From positions 682,001 to 746,000 of the forward strand of contig NAKE01000001.1 of NCBI GenBank assembly GCA_008680965.1: a stretch of 64,000 nucleotides of DNA, given 5' to 3'. The notes beneath the pieces were generated by a model. It saw nothing but the letters and a program-made list of their open reading frames with translations, did no database searches and had not been told where the DNA came from. The translations under genes and the position numbers were made by a program. Of the stretch, positions 16,979 through 25,439 are shown piece by piece (the stretch's first letter is position 1; each line of letters opens with the position of its first letter). This DNA comes from Collinsella aerofaciens (GTDB lineage Bacteria > Actinomycetota > Coriobacteriia > Coriobacteriales > Coriobacteriaceae).

Positions 16979-18892
16979 GTGAAGACCTGTGATTGCCTCA
17001 CATATGTACGGCTTTATTTAGAAGTTCTTGCGCGCAACCGGGGAATTATGTTGCTGACGGCGCTGCTCGCGCTCGTATTCTGCATCCCGGTATTTCTATC
17101 CGTTCCAACGGGAGCAGATTATCTATATGGTAGAGCTTCCATCGAAGACCAGAGAGCCCTTTTGGTCTCTCAAGTCTCTGACGGCGTTTATGACACTGCC
17201 CCACAGGAGCTCAACAGCATCATTGCCGACGAAAGGGCGTGCCTTGATCGGGCGCTTGAAAGCAAGGCGGACTCCAGAGAGTATTACGATGCGATTGCCG
17301 ATTACGACAATCTATTGCTCAAGGAATACCGACTCGGTTATTTGAATGGTGTTGATTCGGAGTTATCGCTTGAAGCCCAAGAACGTCTTCCCCGAGTCAT
17401 ATCGATGCTGGCCCATCCGGAATCGTACGACTCAACAACAAAAATGCCCGGGATGATTCTTCTCGCATATTATTGCGGCGCTGTTCCTGCAATAGCGTGG
17501 CTTTTGGTCCCGGTCCTCGTCCTCTATATGTCGCTTGAGGGGGACGGAAAGCGGTTCAACGATCGAGCGTTGTTGTCAAAGTTAGAGATGAATGCATGCC
17601 GCGTTCTCGTCTCTGGTATTGCATCGATGCTGGTTTTGGTTCTGGCGTTGGCTCCCTGTTTTGTATTGGCAACGGTGTTTAACGGTGTAGGTCAGACAGA
17701 GTACCCAGTCGTATTCATTCAGTATGGTGACGTAGTCGAAAGAACTGTGTTAGTTCAGCTAGGGCTATTTGCCGTCTTTGAAGCTGTGCTGTCGATGATG
17801 TTTGCTTGCTTGGGCGTGTGCGTGTACGCCGGAAGCAGAAACAGGGCCATTTCGTCCATAGTGATCGCTCTTGTGGGGGGCATAAGCCAGCTTCCGTTTT
17901 ATGCGAGCAAAGATGCTCCATGGCATGCGTTGCTGCCGTATATGGTGTCGAGCTATTCTGCCTCTTCGTTTGCGCTCGGCGGCGCATCTTACGCCAATGG
18001 AGCGGAGGTATCTCTCGTTCCTGAAGCCAGTGCATCGCACTGCCTCTTTGCCGTGATGGGCGCATTTGCTGTTTGCGCGTTGGGGGTCATTTCGTTTTCG
18101 TGTCTAAAAAGCAAGAATCGCTGGGCCTGGAACCATATTCGCCCGGATAGTTTGGGCGAGAAAAGCTTGCTCTCTCTGTCGCTGGATGCGTTGACGGTTG
18201 GAAAAAACCAGCTGGTAAAGGGATTGCAGTTTGATATGCCCGCCGGCCAGATATGGGGTCTTGTCGCGCCAAATGGACATGGCAAGACTACGCTACTGAA
18301 TACTCTTTGGGGAGATGCTGGGCCATCAGCGCGCGTGTCAGGTTCTCTCTGTTTTCATGCAAAAGTATGCGTCGACCGTGAGGAAATGAGAAAGGTATTC
18401 TTTTTGGTTCCGAATAGGCCGTCGCTATTGATTCCATACATGACCGTCGCTTTTCATCTCGACCGATGCAGGAGAATTTGGCATTCACCTCGCACTTTGG
18501 ACCAAGTGCTTGATCGCTTTGACTTGACTGGGTTGAAGAATACGCCCGTATCTAGGCTGTCTGATGGAAATAGACAATTACTTAATGTCGCGATGGCGTA
18601 TATGTCCTATTGCGAAGTCGTCCTTTTGGATGAGCCCATGAATGCACTTGATGTGAGACACGTTGCGATTGTTTCGAATGCTCTTAGAGATGAAGCGGGT
18701 AGAGGAGCACATGTCATTATCTCTTCTCATCTTATCGGAAACCTCGAATCGCTCTGCGATGCCTCCGTATTGCTTTCAGGGGATGACTCGCGTGTCGTTA
18801 CCAGAGAAATGGGAGGTGATTCGAAGTGGATCGCTAATGTATACGCGCAGCTTTTCGAGACGAACGACAGTAAAACTAGGAAAGGAAGATAA
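16979..18892 (+). CDS. ABC exporter with permease and ATPase in one chain
   Basis: This 637-aa protein starts at GTG 16979 behind GGAGG; the frame continues nine codons upstream without a better site. Residues 20-40 are hydrophobic, 45-150 form a probable extracellular domain, and about six further membrane segments (160-375) resemble ABC-2 permeases. The ATPase is C-terminal: Walker A APNGHGKTT near 430, a variant signature LSDGNRQ at 527-533, Walker B VVLLDEP near 550 and SSH as H-loop. ABC-2 systems usually encode these parts separately. Two bases separate its stop from the secreted-protein start codon, so the small protein may be its cargo. Confidence 0.78.
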   Translation: MKTCDCLTYVRLYLEVLARNRGIMLLTALLALVFCIPVFLSVPTGADYLYGRASIEDQRALLVSQVSDGVYDTAPQELNSIIADERACLDRALESKADSREYYDAIADYDNLLLKEYRLGYLNGVDSELSLEAQERLPRVISMLAHPESYDSTTKMPGMILLAYYCGAVPAIAWLLVPVLVLYMSLEGDGKRFNDRALLSKLEMNACRVLVSGIASMLVLVLALAPCFVLATVFNGVGQTEYPVVFIQYGDVVERTVLVQLGLFAVFEAVLSMMFACLGVCVYAGSRNRAISSIVIALVGGISQLPFYASKDAPWHALLPYMVSSYSASSFALGGASYANGAEVSLVPEASASHCLFAVMGAFAVCALGVISFSCLKSKNRWAWNHIRPDSLGEKSLLSLSLDALTVGKNQLVKGLQFDMPAGQIWGLVAPNGHGKTTLLNTLWGDAGPSARVSGSLCFHAKVCVDREEMRKVFFLVPNRPSLLIPYMTVAFHLDRCRRIWHSPRTLDQVLDRFDLTGLKNTPVSRLSDGNRQLLNVAMAYMSYCEVVLLDEPMNALDVRHVAIVSNALRDEAGRGAHVIISSHLIGNLESLCDASVLLSGDDSRVVTREMGGDSKWIANVYAQLFETNDSKTRKGR

Positions 18893-18894
18893 CC

Positions 18895-19248
18895 ATGAAA
18901 CGCCATGTAACGAAGAACTTTGTGAAGGCAATGTTCGCATGTTTTATGCTTACCCTGTCGATGGTCACAATTCCCGTTTGTGCGACGGCGAAACCAGATG
19001 CAGGTTCTGTCGCGCCTTGTCGTCTTGTGACAGCGGACGTCTTGGACACTTACAAGTCGTTCTCCACTGCGAACCACCCGAGCGAGAATGTTGATTGTTT
19101 CGACCAGACATACAAGAGGCTGTCTTTCAAAACTTCGTATTCTCGTACGGGGCAAACGATTCTCTATACGGGTGCAGCGTTAAGCCCACGCGGCAACGGG
19201 ATGCCCGGGTTTGAGACAAAATATCAGTGCACATATCGTACCTGGTAG
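18895..19248 (+). CDS. Small secreted cysteine-containing protein, unknown function
   Basis: This is a 117-aa product with AAGGAAG before its ATG. A basic N-terminus and hydrophobic stretch (residues 10-30) followed by CATA-K suggest a signal peptide cut near residue 32. The mature part of about 85 residues has three cysteines (42, 68, 112) and many Ser/Thr/Tyr, ending in an aromatic TYRTW. No family was recognised. As the last gene of the regulator-exporter-secreted protein cassette it could be a bacteriocin-like or signalling protein; that is inference only. Confidence 0.65.
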   Translation: MKRHVTKNFVKAMFACFMLTLSMVTIPVCATAKPDAGSVAPCRLVTADVLDTYKSFSTANHPSENVDCFDQTYKRLSFKTSYSRTGQTILYTGAALSPRGNGMPGFETKYQCTYRTW

Positions 19249-19319
19249 ACAACTCTAGGATCGGATCTCTCCGAATAACTTTGTGGCGGACTTGTTTAAC
19301 GCTACCGCTCCTTCGTTTA

Positions 19320-19456
19320 TCTCAATCTGTAACATCTGACTGGCAAAAACGCTTCTACCTGTTACAGATTGAGATTATTCGACGCGCGTTCTGTAACTCG
19401 TCTCGATCTGTAACAGTAAGACGGCGATTTGGTCTCCATATGTTACAGATTGAGAC
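19320..19456. repeat. 137-bp four-site palindromic element, copy 2
   Basis: Sites TCTCAATCTGTAACA (19320), TGTTACAGATTGAGA (near 19359), TCTCGATCTGTAACAG (19401) and TGTTACAGATTGAGA (19441) stand at exactly the same offsets as in the copy at 5970-6106. The spacers differ. It again lies between convergent genes. This accounts for most of the gap 19249-19475. Confidence 0.8.
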
Positions 19457-19477
19457 GAAAGAAAGCGTGAGCCAGAA

Positions 19478-19583
19478 AACCGCCGCGAGGGAAAGCAGCT
19501 CCCTTGCGGCGGTTGGCGTTTGCCCAGATAAAACCTGCCAAAATAAACCTGTCCCTTTTTAGCATGTCCCTTTTTAGCAGGTT
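19478..19583 (-). terminator. Stop-codon hairpin cassette and terminator downstream of the LuxR regulator
   Basis: On the minus strand the stop codon TAA runs straight into the palindromic hairpin TAACCTGC...GCAGGTT (19532-19583, with an internal duplication of the GTCCCTTTTTAGCA block). Then come TATCTGGGCAAACG and a strong stem AACCGCCGCGAGGGA/TCCCTTGCGGCGGTT (19478-19492/19500-19514). The same order is seen at 14895-14988 and 62035-62125. Confidence 0.7.
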
Positions 19584-20547
19584 ATCGCTTCCAAAAATGC
19601 AGGATGAGCGTGGTGCGGTTTTGCTGCTCGGTTTTGACCAGGATGTTGTGGATGTGGGTCTTGACGGTGCCCACGGCAAGGAATAGCTCGTCAGCGATCT
19701 CTTGGTTCGACTTGCCCAGCACAACCAAGCGCATGACTTCGGTCTCGCGGTTGGAGAGCTTGTAAGCGTTGCGATAGAAGGGCATCTGCTCTTCGATATG
19801 CCGGTCAAGATCGCTGACGTTCTTTTCCTCGGGCGCCTCCTGCATTCGGATTGAAAGCACGTGGTAGGAGTAGATAATCAGCAGAATCGCAAAGTAGCAC
19901 GCAAAGAAGTTCTCGCTGAAGTTGCGCTCGGATAGATACAGCTGCAGCCAAGAGGGCGCCAGACTCATGGGGACAATCAGAATGATGTAGAAGTCCTCGG
20001 CAACGATGCAACCGACCAGAATAGCGCCGATAATCAGGTGCTTTCGTTGGTTGTTAACGCGTGCCTTCAGCTCAACTTTTGTACTCTTATGAGCCGTCCA
20101 AAAGATATACAGTCCCACAAAGACAAGGAATACCTGACGCATCGTGTAGTAGAGCCACTGATGCATGGGGCCGGAGGGGACAGCGACGATGATCAGCGAC
20201 TCGCACAGCAAAAACGTCAAGACGGGGATAGCGAACTGCTTTTTAGAATGTTTGTCGAGCAGGTCCATGGCAATCAGCCAAATAAAAGCCTGCGAAGCGG
20301 TCGCCACAAGGGTCCGCATTACAGGCATGGTAATTGAGTAATAGTCGCTGGCCGGAAAACTCTGGTTTTGCAATGTGTATTCAAAAAAGAAGATCTCAGT
20401 CATCTCGATGGCATAGCAGATAAATACGCCGCTGCCATAGATAAAGAAGCGTCGACGAGACGAGGCATAGGCGGCAAGCGAAAGCACTGCCGTCACAATA
20501 CAGATTACGAGTATTGCTAGGGTATAGAAGAACATCAGAGTGTTCAT
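19582..20547 (-). CDS. aguR: Membrane LuxR-family regulator, probable agmatine-pathway activator
   Basis: This 321-aa protein has about seven hydrophobic segments in residues 1-225 and a C-terminal LuxR helix-turn-helix (residues 258-315: LSNRETEVMRLVVLGKSNQEIADEL, VGTVKTHIHNIL). Agmatine deiminase operons of lactococci and enterococci are controlled by AguR, a transmembrane LuxR-type one-component sensor. The same type of protein here is divergent from the agmatine genes, so that role is likely. It has a paralogue remnant at 14987. The symbol is assigned by context and architecture, not by close sequence comparison. Confidence 0.75.
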   Translation of the reverse strand: MNTLMFFYTLAILVICIVTAVLSLAAYASSRRRFFIYGSGVFICYAIEMTEIFFFEYTLQNQSFPASDYYSITMPVMRTLVATASQAFIWLIAMDLLDKHSKKQFAIPVLTFLLCESLIIVAVPSGPMHQWLYYTMRQVFLVFVGLYIFWTAHKSTKVELKARVNNQRKHLIIGAILVGCIVAEDFYIILIVPMSLAPSWLQLYLSERNFSENFFACYFAILLIIYSYHVLSIRMQEAPEEKNVSDLDRHIEEQMPFYRNAYKLSNRETEVMRLVVLGKSNQEIADELFLAVGTVKTHIHNILVKTEQQNRTTLILHFWKR

Positions 20548-20877
20548 CTGTCACCGTCCCATCTCATTTAATCTATGGCCGAATCCTGTATATCCTGTGG
20601 GGTATAGACGTCTCAACCCTTCGTTCCATTGCAGATTAGGCGCCAAGATACAGGATAGCTGTATACCGTTCGCGGTTCTAGATAGTAAATCCCCTGTAAA
20701 CTCTTGACCTGCGGGTTTATATTGGATTAGAGAGGGTGTAACTCCGTGAACGGTCTTTAATCCCGAATAAACTAGGTAAAAATTGCATACGGGTGAATGA
20801 TGGTCTTGTCAACACGAGGCGTGATGTTCGAGCGCCTCATAGTAATAGTCGGCAAGACCGACGGAAAGGAAATCGAC
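20548..20877. promoter_or_regulatory. Divergent aguR/putrescine carbamoyltransferase control region
   Basis: In this 330-bp gap, ATCCTGTAT (20583-20591) and ATACAGGAT (20648-20656) form a perfect inverted pair 56 bp apart, a candidate LuxR-type site. A possible -35 TTGACC is at 20705, but its -10 is unclear. No gene is seen. Confidence 0.45.
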
Positions 20878-21951
20878 ATGGCACTGCCTAAGGATTTCAT
20901 CGACACCAACGAGTTCACCAAAGAGCAGATCCTGGCTATCGAGGATCTTGGCCTGGCAATGAAGAAGGCCATCAAGGTTGACGGTTATTATCCGCACCTG
21001 CTCCGCAACAAGAGCCTTGGCATGATCTTCCAGCAGGTCTCCACCCGCACTCGTCTTTCCTTCGAGACCGCTATGACCGACCTTGGCGGCCATGCTCAGT
21101 TCTATGGCCCTGGCACCATCCAGCTCGGCGGTCACGAGTCCCTGGGCGACACCGCTCGCGTCATGGGCTCCCTGCTCGACATCATGATGGCCCGTGTTGA
21201 CCGTCACAAGGACGTCGTCGGCCTCGCCGAGGGCTCCGCTGTGCCCGTCATCAACGGCATGTCCGAGTTCAACCATCCCACGCAGGAGATGGGCGACCTC
21301 ATGACCATGCTCGAGAACCTCCCCGAGGGCAAGAAGATCGAGGACTGCACTCTGGCCTTCATCGGCGACGCCACCCAGGTCTGCGTCTCCCTCATGTTCA
21401 TCGCCTCCAAGGTCGGCATGAAGTTTGTCCAGTTTGGACCTAAGGGCCACCAGATCCCCGACGGCGGCCTGCACGTCGGCACCGTCGAGGAGCGCGCCGA
21501 GTTCGGCAAACAGATGATGGCCATCGCCGAGGAGAACTGCAAGGTCTCCGGTGGCTCCATCGTCATCTCCGACGACATCGAGTGCATCAAGGGCGCCGAC
21601 TTCATCTACACCGACGTGTGGTATGGCCTGTACGACGAGGAGGTCTCGGGCGAGAACTACATGGACGTGTTCTATCCCAAGTATCAGGTCACCATGGACA
21701 TGATGAACTTCGCCGGCCCCAACTCCAAGTTCATGCACTGCCTGCCGGCCACCCGCAACGAGGAGGTCGTCGACGAGGTCATGGACGATCCCGAGCGCTC
21801 CCTGTGCTGGGTCGAGGCCGAGAACCGCAAGCACTCCATCCGTGCTCTCCTTGCCGCTCTGGGCAAGCGCACCCCGCTCAACGACGAGTGCGTCGAGTAC
21901 TCCGCCAAGGCCGAGCTCCACGCCGCTCTCGAGGCTCTCGAGCAGCTCTAA
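20878..21951 (+). CDS. ptcA: Putrescine carbamoyltransferase
   Basis: This 357-aa enzyme converts N-carbamoylputrescine and phosphate to putrescine and carbamoyl phosphate. The carbamoyl-phosphate loop STRTRLSFE, HPTQEMGD and HCLPA are present, as in all transcarbamoylases. YGPGTIQLGGHESLGDTA and the agmatine gene context point to putrescine rather than ornithine as substrate. The ATG at 20878 follows GGAAAGGA; the longer frame to 20797 lacks a good site. It is first in the order carbamoyltransferase, antiporter, deiminase. No carbamate kinase gene, which normally recovers ATP from the product, is in the window. Confidence 0.87.
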   Translation: MALPKDFIDTNEFTKEQILAIEDLGLAMKKAIKVDGYYPHLLRNKSLGMIFQQVSTRTRLSFETAMTDLGGHAQFYGPGTIQLGGHESLGDTARVMGSLLDIMMARVDRHKDVVGLAEGSAVPVINGMSEFNHPTQEMGDLMTMLENLPEGKKIEDCTLAFIGDATQVCVSLMFIASKVGMKFVQFGPKGHQIPDGGLHVGTVEERAEFGKQMMAIAEENCKVSGGSIVISDDIECIKGADFIYTDVWYGLYDEEVSGENYMDVFYPKYQVTMDMMNFAGPNSKFMHCLPATRNEEVVDEVMDDPERSLCWVEAENRKHSIRALLAALGKRTPLNDECVEYSAKAELHAALEALEQL

Positions 21952-22083
21952 GCCTCAAGGCTGCTAAACGCACGTTTGCGGGCGGCGGATGCTCGTCTCC
22001 TGTCGCCCGCTCACCGAGGCCCAAGCAATTGCCTTAGTCCTTGGGGTCTCGGATCTGTCCAAGACTGAGCGAAGGAGCTCATC

Positions 22084-23523
22084 ATGAGCGACGGAAAGAA
22101 AAAGCTTTCCTTCTTGACGGTCATTTCGACCATCATCTGCGTCGTCTTCGTTTGCGAGGCCGCCGCTCCTGCTGCTGCCATTGGCAACCAGCAGTTCTTC
22201 TGGTGGATCTTCCTGATCCTGACCTTCCTGCTCCCTTACGGCATGGTTGTCGCCGAGCTCGGCACCACCTATGACGGCGAGGGCGGCATTTACGACTGGG
22301 TGCGCGATGGCCTGGGCGACAAATGGGGCGCCCGCATTTCGTACTACTACTGGGTTAACTACCCGCTGTGGATCGCCTCGCTGGCCACCATGTTCCCCGA
22401 TATTCTGGGCATGGTCTTTGGCGTCGAGTTCAATCTGATCGCCAAGATGGGTATCGAGCTTGCCTTCGTGTGGATCGTGTATCTCATGGGCCGCTCCAAG
22501 GCGGCTGACTCCGAGTGGGTCCTTAACGGTGGCGCCATCATCAAGGTCGCCGTTGCCGTTATCGTCGGCGCTCTGGGCATTTGGTATGCCATGGAGAACG
22601 GTTTTGCGAACGACATGTCCGCCGCCACCTTCCTGCCCGAGCTCACCAACACCAACGCTCTCGGCTACCTGTCCATCATCATCTTTAACTTCATGGGCTT
22701 CGAGGTCATCTGCACCATGACCAATGACATGGCCGATCCCGCTCGCGATATCCCTAAGGCCATCATCGTCGGTGGCCTGTCCATCGCCGTGATCTACCTG
22801 TTCGCTGGCTTTGGCATCGGCGCTGCGGTGCCGGCCGATTCCATCGACCCCGACTACGGCATGATCGTCGCAGTCCAGACCATGGTGGGCGACTCCATGA
22901 TCTTTAAAGTCATCTGCATCGCCTTCCTGATCACCCTGTTCGCCAACATGGCCGCCTGGTCCTTCGGCGTTAACTCCGTCGCTCGCTACGCTGCCGAGCA
23001 CGGCAACATGCCCAAGGTCTTCGCCTCGATGATCTCGGATGACGATATGCCCAACGGCGCCAACCTGGTCAACGCCATCGTTGCCTCCCTGGTGCTGTGC
23101 CTGCAGCTGGTTCCCATCGACGCCATCTCCAACGGTGTCTTCTGGATGCTCTTCGGCACCTCCGTCGTCTTCCTGCTGCTGACCTACATCCCGATGTTCC
23201 CGGCGTTCCTCAACCTTCGCAAGAACGACCCCGACCGCGAGCGCATCTTCACGTTCCCGTTCAAGGGCGCCATGATGAAGGTCATGCTGGCCATCCCCTG
23301 CATCGAGCTGGTCCTGGCCGTCGTCGCAACGCTGGTACCGTTCTCCGCCGCCGATATTGGCGACAAGGTCCCGATGATCGTCATCTTCATCGTGCTCGTG
23401 CTCGTCGGCGAGGTCGTCCGCGTCGTCAGCGCCAAGGGCCGCGAGACCGAGTACAAGGGTCTCACTCCCGAGCTGGCAGCTCAGCGTCTCGCTGAGGAGG
23501 CTGCCGAGGCCGAGGAGAACTAG
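22084..23523 (+). CDS. aguD: APC-family amino-acid/polyamine antiporter, probably agmatine:putrescine
   Basis: This 479-aa integral membrane protein has about twelve hydrophobic segments, starting with the APC-type N-terminus (TVISTIICVVFVCEAAAPAA), and a charged C-terminal tail. It lies between putrescine carbamoyltransferase and agmatine deiminase, the position of the agmatine-putrescine exchanger AguD. That exchanger imports agmatine and exports putrescine in the deiminase pathway. The start follows GAAGGAGCTC. Specificity is inferred from context. Confidence 0.82.
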   Translation: MSDGKKKLSFLTVISTIICVVFVCEAAAPAAAIGNQQFFWWIFLILTFLLPYGMVVAELGTTYDGEGGIYDWVRDGLGDKWGARISYYYWVNYPLWIASLATMFPDILGMVFGVEFNLIAKMGIELAFVWIVYLMGRSKAADSEWVLNGGAIIKVAVAVIVGALGIWYAMENGFANDMSAATFLPELTNTNALGYLSIIIFNFMGFEVICTMTNDMADPARDIPKAIIVGGLSIAVIYLFAGFGIGAAVPADSIDPDYGMIVAVQTMVGDSMIFKVICIAFLITLFANMAAWSFGVNSVARYAAEHGNMPKVFASMISDDDMPNGANLVNAIVASLVLCLQLVPIDAISNGVFWMLFGTSVVFLLLTYIPMFPAFLNLRKNDPDRERIFTFPFKGAMMKVMLAIPCIELVLAVVATLVPFSAADIGDKVPMIVIFIVLVLVGEVVRVVSAKGRETEYKGLTPELAAQRLAEEAAEAEEN

Positions 23524-23890
23524 AGCACCCGGTTCTGGGACTCCGACCCTCCTCGCGTACCAAAGTACGCTTCGTCGGGCTTGTCGCTCCCGACTCCGGG
23601 CACTCTGGCCTCTTCGGAGGCATGCCCAAGCGACAGGTTTGCTAACCACTCCCTGAGGCGGGTGCGAGCGATTGCTCCGGTAACCACCGCCCGCCCCAAT
23701 CTCTCTTCCGTATCCTTTGTGCGTTTTGTCTCCGCGCACTTGGTTGCGTCGTCGCTTGCCGGTGCGATTCCGTGAAAACCGGCACCGGGCGCCCCGACCT
23801 TTGCCGGGGAACGGGCGCCTACCATCTCTTGGTTTTAGGCTGCGGGTAACCCGCCCGCAGCAAGCGATCGTTCGATTTGGAGGAAATCTT
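23524..23890. repeat. Gap with a family-B hairpin (23524-23605)
   Basis: Right after the antiporter stop is a compact hairpin GCGTAC-CAAA-GTACGC (23555-23570) within weaker flanking pairing. CTCGCGTACCAAAGTACG is shared exactly with the element after agmatine deiminase (25111-25194). The rest of the gap is GC-rich with GGGCGCC-type repeats near 23785-23820 and no credible gene. The ribosome site of agmatine deiminase (GGAGG) is at its end. Confidence 0.5.
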
Positions 23891-25096
23891 ATGCGTACGA
23901 TCACCGAGTCCGAGTCCACCCCCAAGGCCGACGGCTTCTTTATGCCCGCCGAGTTCGCCCCGCAGGATCGCGTGTGGATGGGCTGGCCCCACCGCACCGA
24001 CACCTGGGCCCACGGCGCCAAGCCGGCCCAGAAGCAGTATGCCGCCATCGCCCGCGCCATCGCCGAGTTCACCCCGGTCTATATGTGCGCCAACCAGGTC
24101 GACTATGCCAACTGCAAGGCCGTCTTTGAGAACGACGAGAACGTCACCGTTATCGAGATGACCACCGACGACGCTTGGTTCCGCGACACCGCCGCCACCT
24201 ACGTCATCAACGGCAAGGGCGAGAAGCGCGCCAACCACTGGCACTTCAACGCCTACGGCGGTCTCGTCGACGGCCTCTATTTCCCGTGGGACAAGGACGA
24301 GCAGATCGCCCTCAAGATGACCGAGCTCTCCGGCTGCCGCCGCTATCGTCCCGACGACATGATCCTCGAGGGCGGCTCCATCACCGTCGACGGCGAGGGC
24401 ACCCTTGTCGTGACCGACCAGTGCCTGCTTTCCCCGGGCCGCACCTGCTCTGCGGTGCTCGAGGAGGAAGAGGATCCCGAGTCCATCTGGCCCAAGTTCA
24501 AGAAGAAGTTTGAGCCCTGGAGCGAGGAGCTTCGCGCCTACATGGACGAGCACCTCAAGGATTACCTGGGTGTCGAGAAGGTCATCTGGGTCAAGGAGGG
24601 CATCGACCCCGAGGAGACCAACGGCCACATCGATGACGTCGCCACGTTCATCGCCCCGGGCGTCATGGCCTGCATCTGGACCGACGATCCCGAGTATCCG
24701 TTCTACGAGCAGTGCCACGCTGCCTACGAGACCCTCTCCAACGCCGTTGACGCCAAGGGCCGCAAGATGAAGGTCTACAAGCTCTGCATGCCCGTGAACC
24801 CGCTGTTCATGGACCAGGCTTCCTGCGACACCATCGACGCCGACGAGAATGCCGAGCCGCGCGTCCCCGACGAGCCGCTGATCGCCTCTTACATGAACTA
24901 CCTGGTCACCAACCACGGCGTTATCGTCCCGCAGTACGGCGACGAGAACGACCAGCTGGCCGTTGACACGCTCCAGAAGATCTACGACGAGGTCTGGGGC
25001 GAAGGCGTCTACAAGTGCGTCGGCGTTCAGTCCGAGCAGGTCGTCTTCGGCGGCGGCAACATCCACTGCATCACGCAGCAGGAGCCCTCGGCGTAA
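23891..25096 (+). CDS. aguA: Agmatine deiminase
   Basis: This 401-aa enzyme hydrolyses agmatine to N-carbamoylputrescine and ammonia. It belongs to the guanidino-modifying fold: the nucleophilic cysteine is in GGGNIHCITQQ near the C-terminus, with the catalytic histidine in TNGHIDDVATF and acidic residues in DDAWFRDTAATY. The ATG at 23891 follows TTGGAGGAAATCTT. With the carbamoyltransferase and antiporter it makes the agmatine-to-putrescine pathway, which produces ammonia and, with a carbamate kinase, ATP. A structured repeat follows the stop. Confidence 0.92.
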   Translation: MRTITESESTPKADGFFMPAEFAPQDRVWMGWPHRTDTWAHGAKPAQKQYAAIARAIAEFTPVYMCANQVDYANCKAVFENDENVTVIEMTTDDAWFRDTAATYVINGKGEKRANHWHFNAYGGLVDGLYFPWDKDEQIALKMTELSGCRRYRPDDMILEGGSITVDGEGTLVVTDQCLLSPGRTCSAVLEEEEDPESIWPKFKKKFEPWSEELRAYMDEHLKDYLGVEKVIWVKEGIDPEETNGHIDDVATFIAPGVMACIWTDDPEYPFYEQCHAAYETLSNAVDAKGRKMKVYKLCMPVNPLFMDQASCDTIDADENAEPRVPDEPLIASYMNYLVTNHGVIVPQYGDENDQLAVDTLQKIYDEVWGEGVYKCVGVQSEQVVFGGGNIHCITQQEPSA

Positions 25097-25110
25097 CTGT
25101 CTGTCTTCCC

Positions 25111-25194
25111 GAGGCACCCCATCTCGCCGCTCAAACCGTCGCTCGCGTACCAAAGTACGTTTCGCTCCTCTTTCGCGGCGACCTGGGGCACCTC
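25111..25194. repeat. Family-B hairpin element after agmatine deiminase
   Basis: Imperfect 20-bp arms (25111-25130/25175-25194, about 15 of 20 paired) enclose GCGTAC-CAAA-GTACGT (25145-25160). CTCGCGTACCAAAGTACG is identical to the element at 23550-23570. There is no T-run. Confidence 0.55.
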
Positions 25195-25293
25195 GAAAAC
25201 CCAGCCGGTCAAGCGGACCGACGTAGCTAGTTACCGCATTAGTCATTGGTGCCAACCTTGGCAACAATGCAGGTCGAAAAAACGTCAGCGAAA

Positions 25294-25439
25294 ACCCGCC
25301 AGAGCGAGCAAGGTGCCTTGAAACGAGGCAGTATTGATCTTTTGATCATGCCGCCGAAGTTGAAAGGCAGATTGCCGTTCTGGCGGGTTTGCAGCGTCGA
25401 GCCGTTACGGCGTTTGGTAAACGCCGTAACTCTAAATAC
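25294..25439 (-). terminator. Hairpins downstream of aroF
   Basis: A perfect stem GTTACGGCGTTT-GGT-AAACGCCGTAAC (25413-25439) overlaps the end of aroF on the minus strand. A wider pair AAACCCGCCAG/CTGGCGGGTTT spans 25293-25390. Nothing else is seen in 25195-25431. Confidence 0.55.

Noticed and set aside
21964..24072. 702-aa open frame antisense to the antiporter
   Set aside because: Composition (Asp/His/Gly/Val rich) and lack of domains show a shadow frame.
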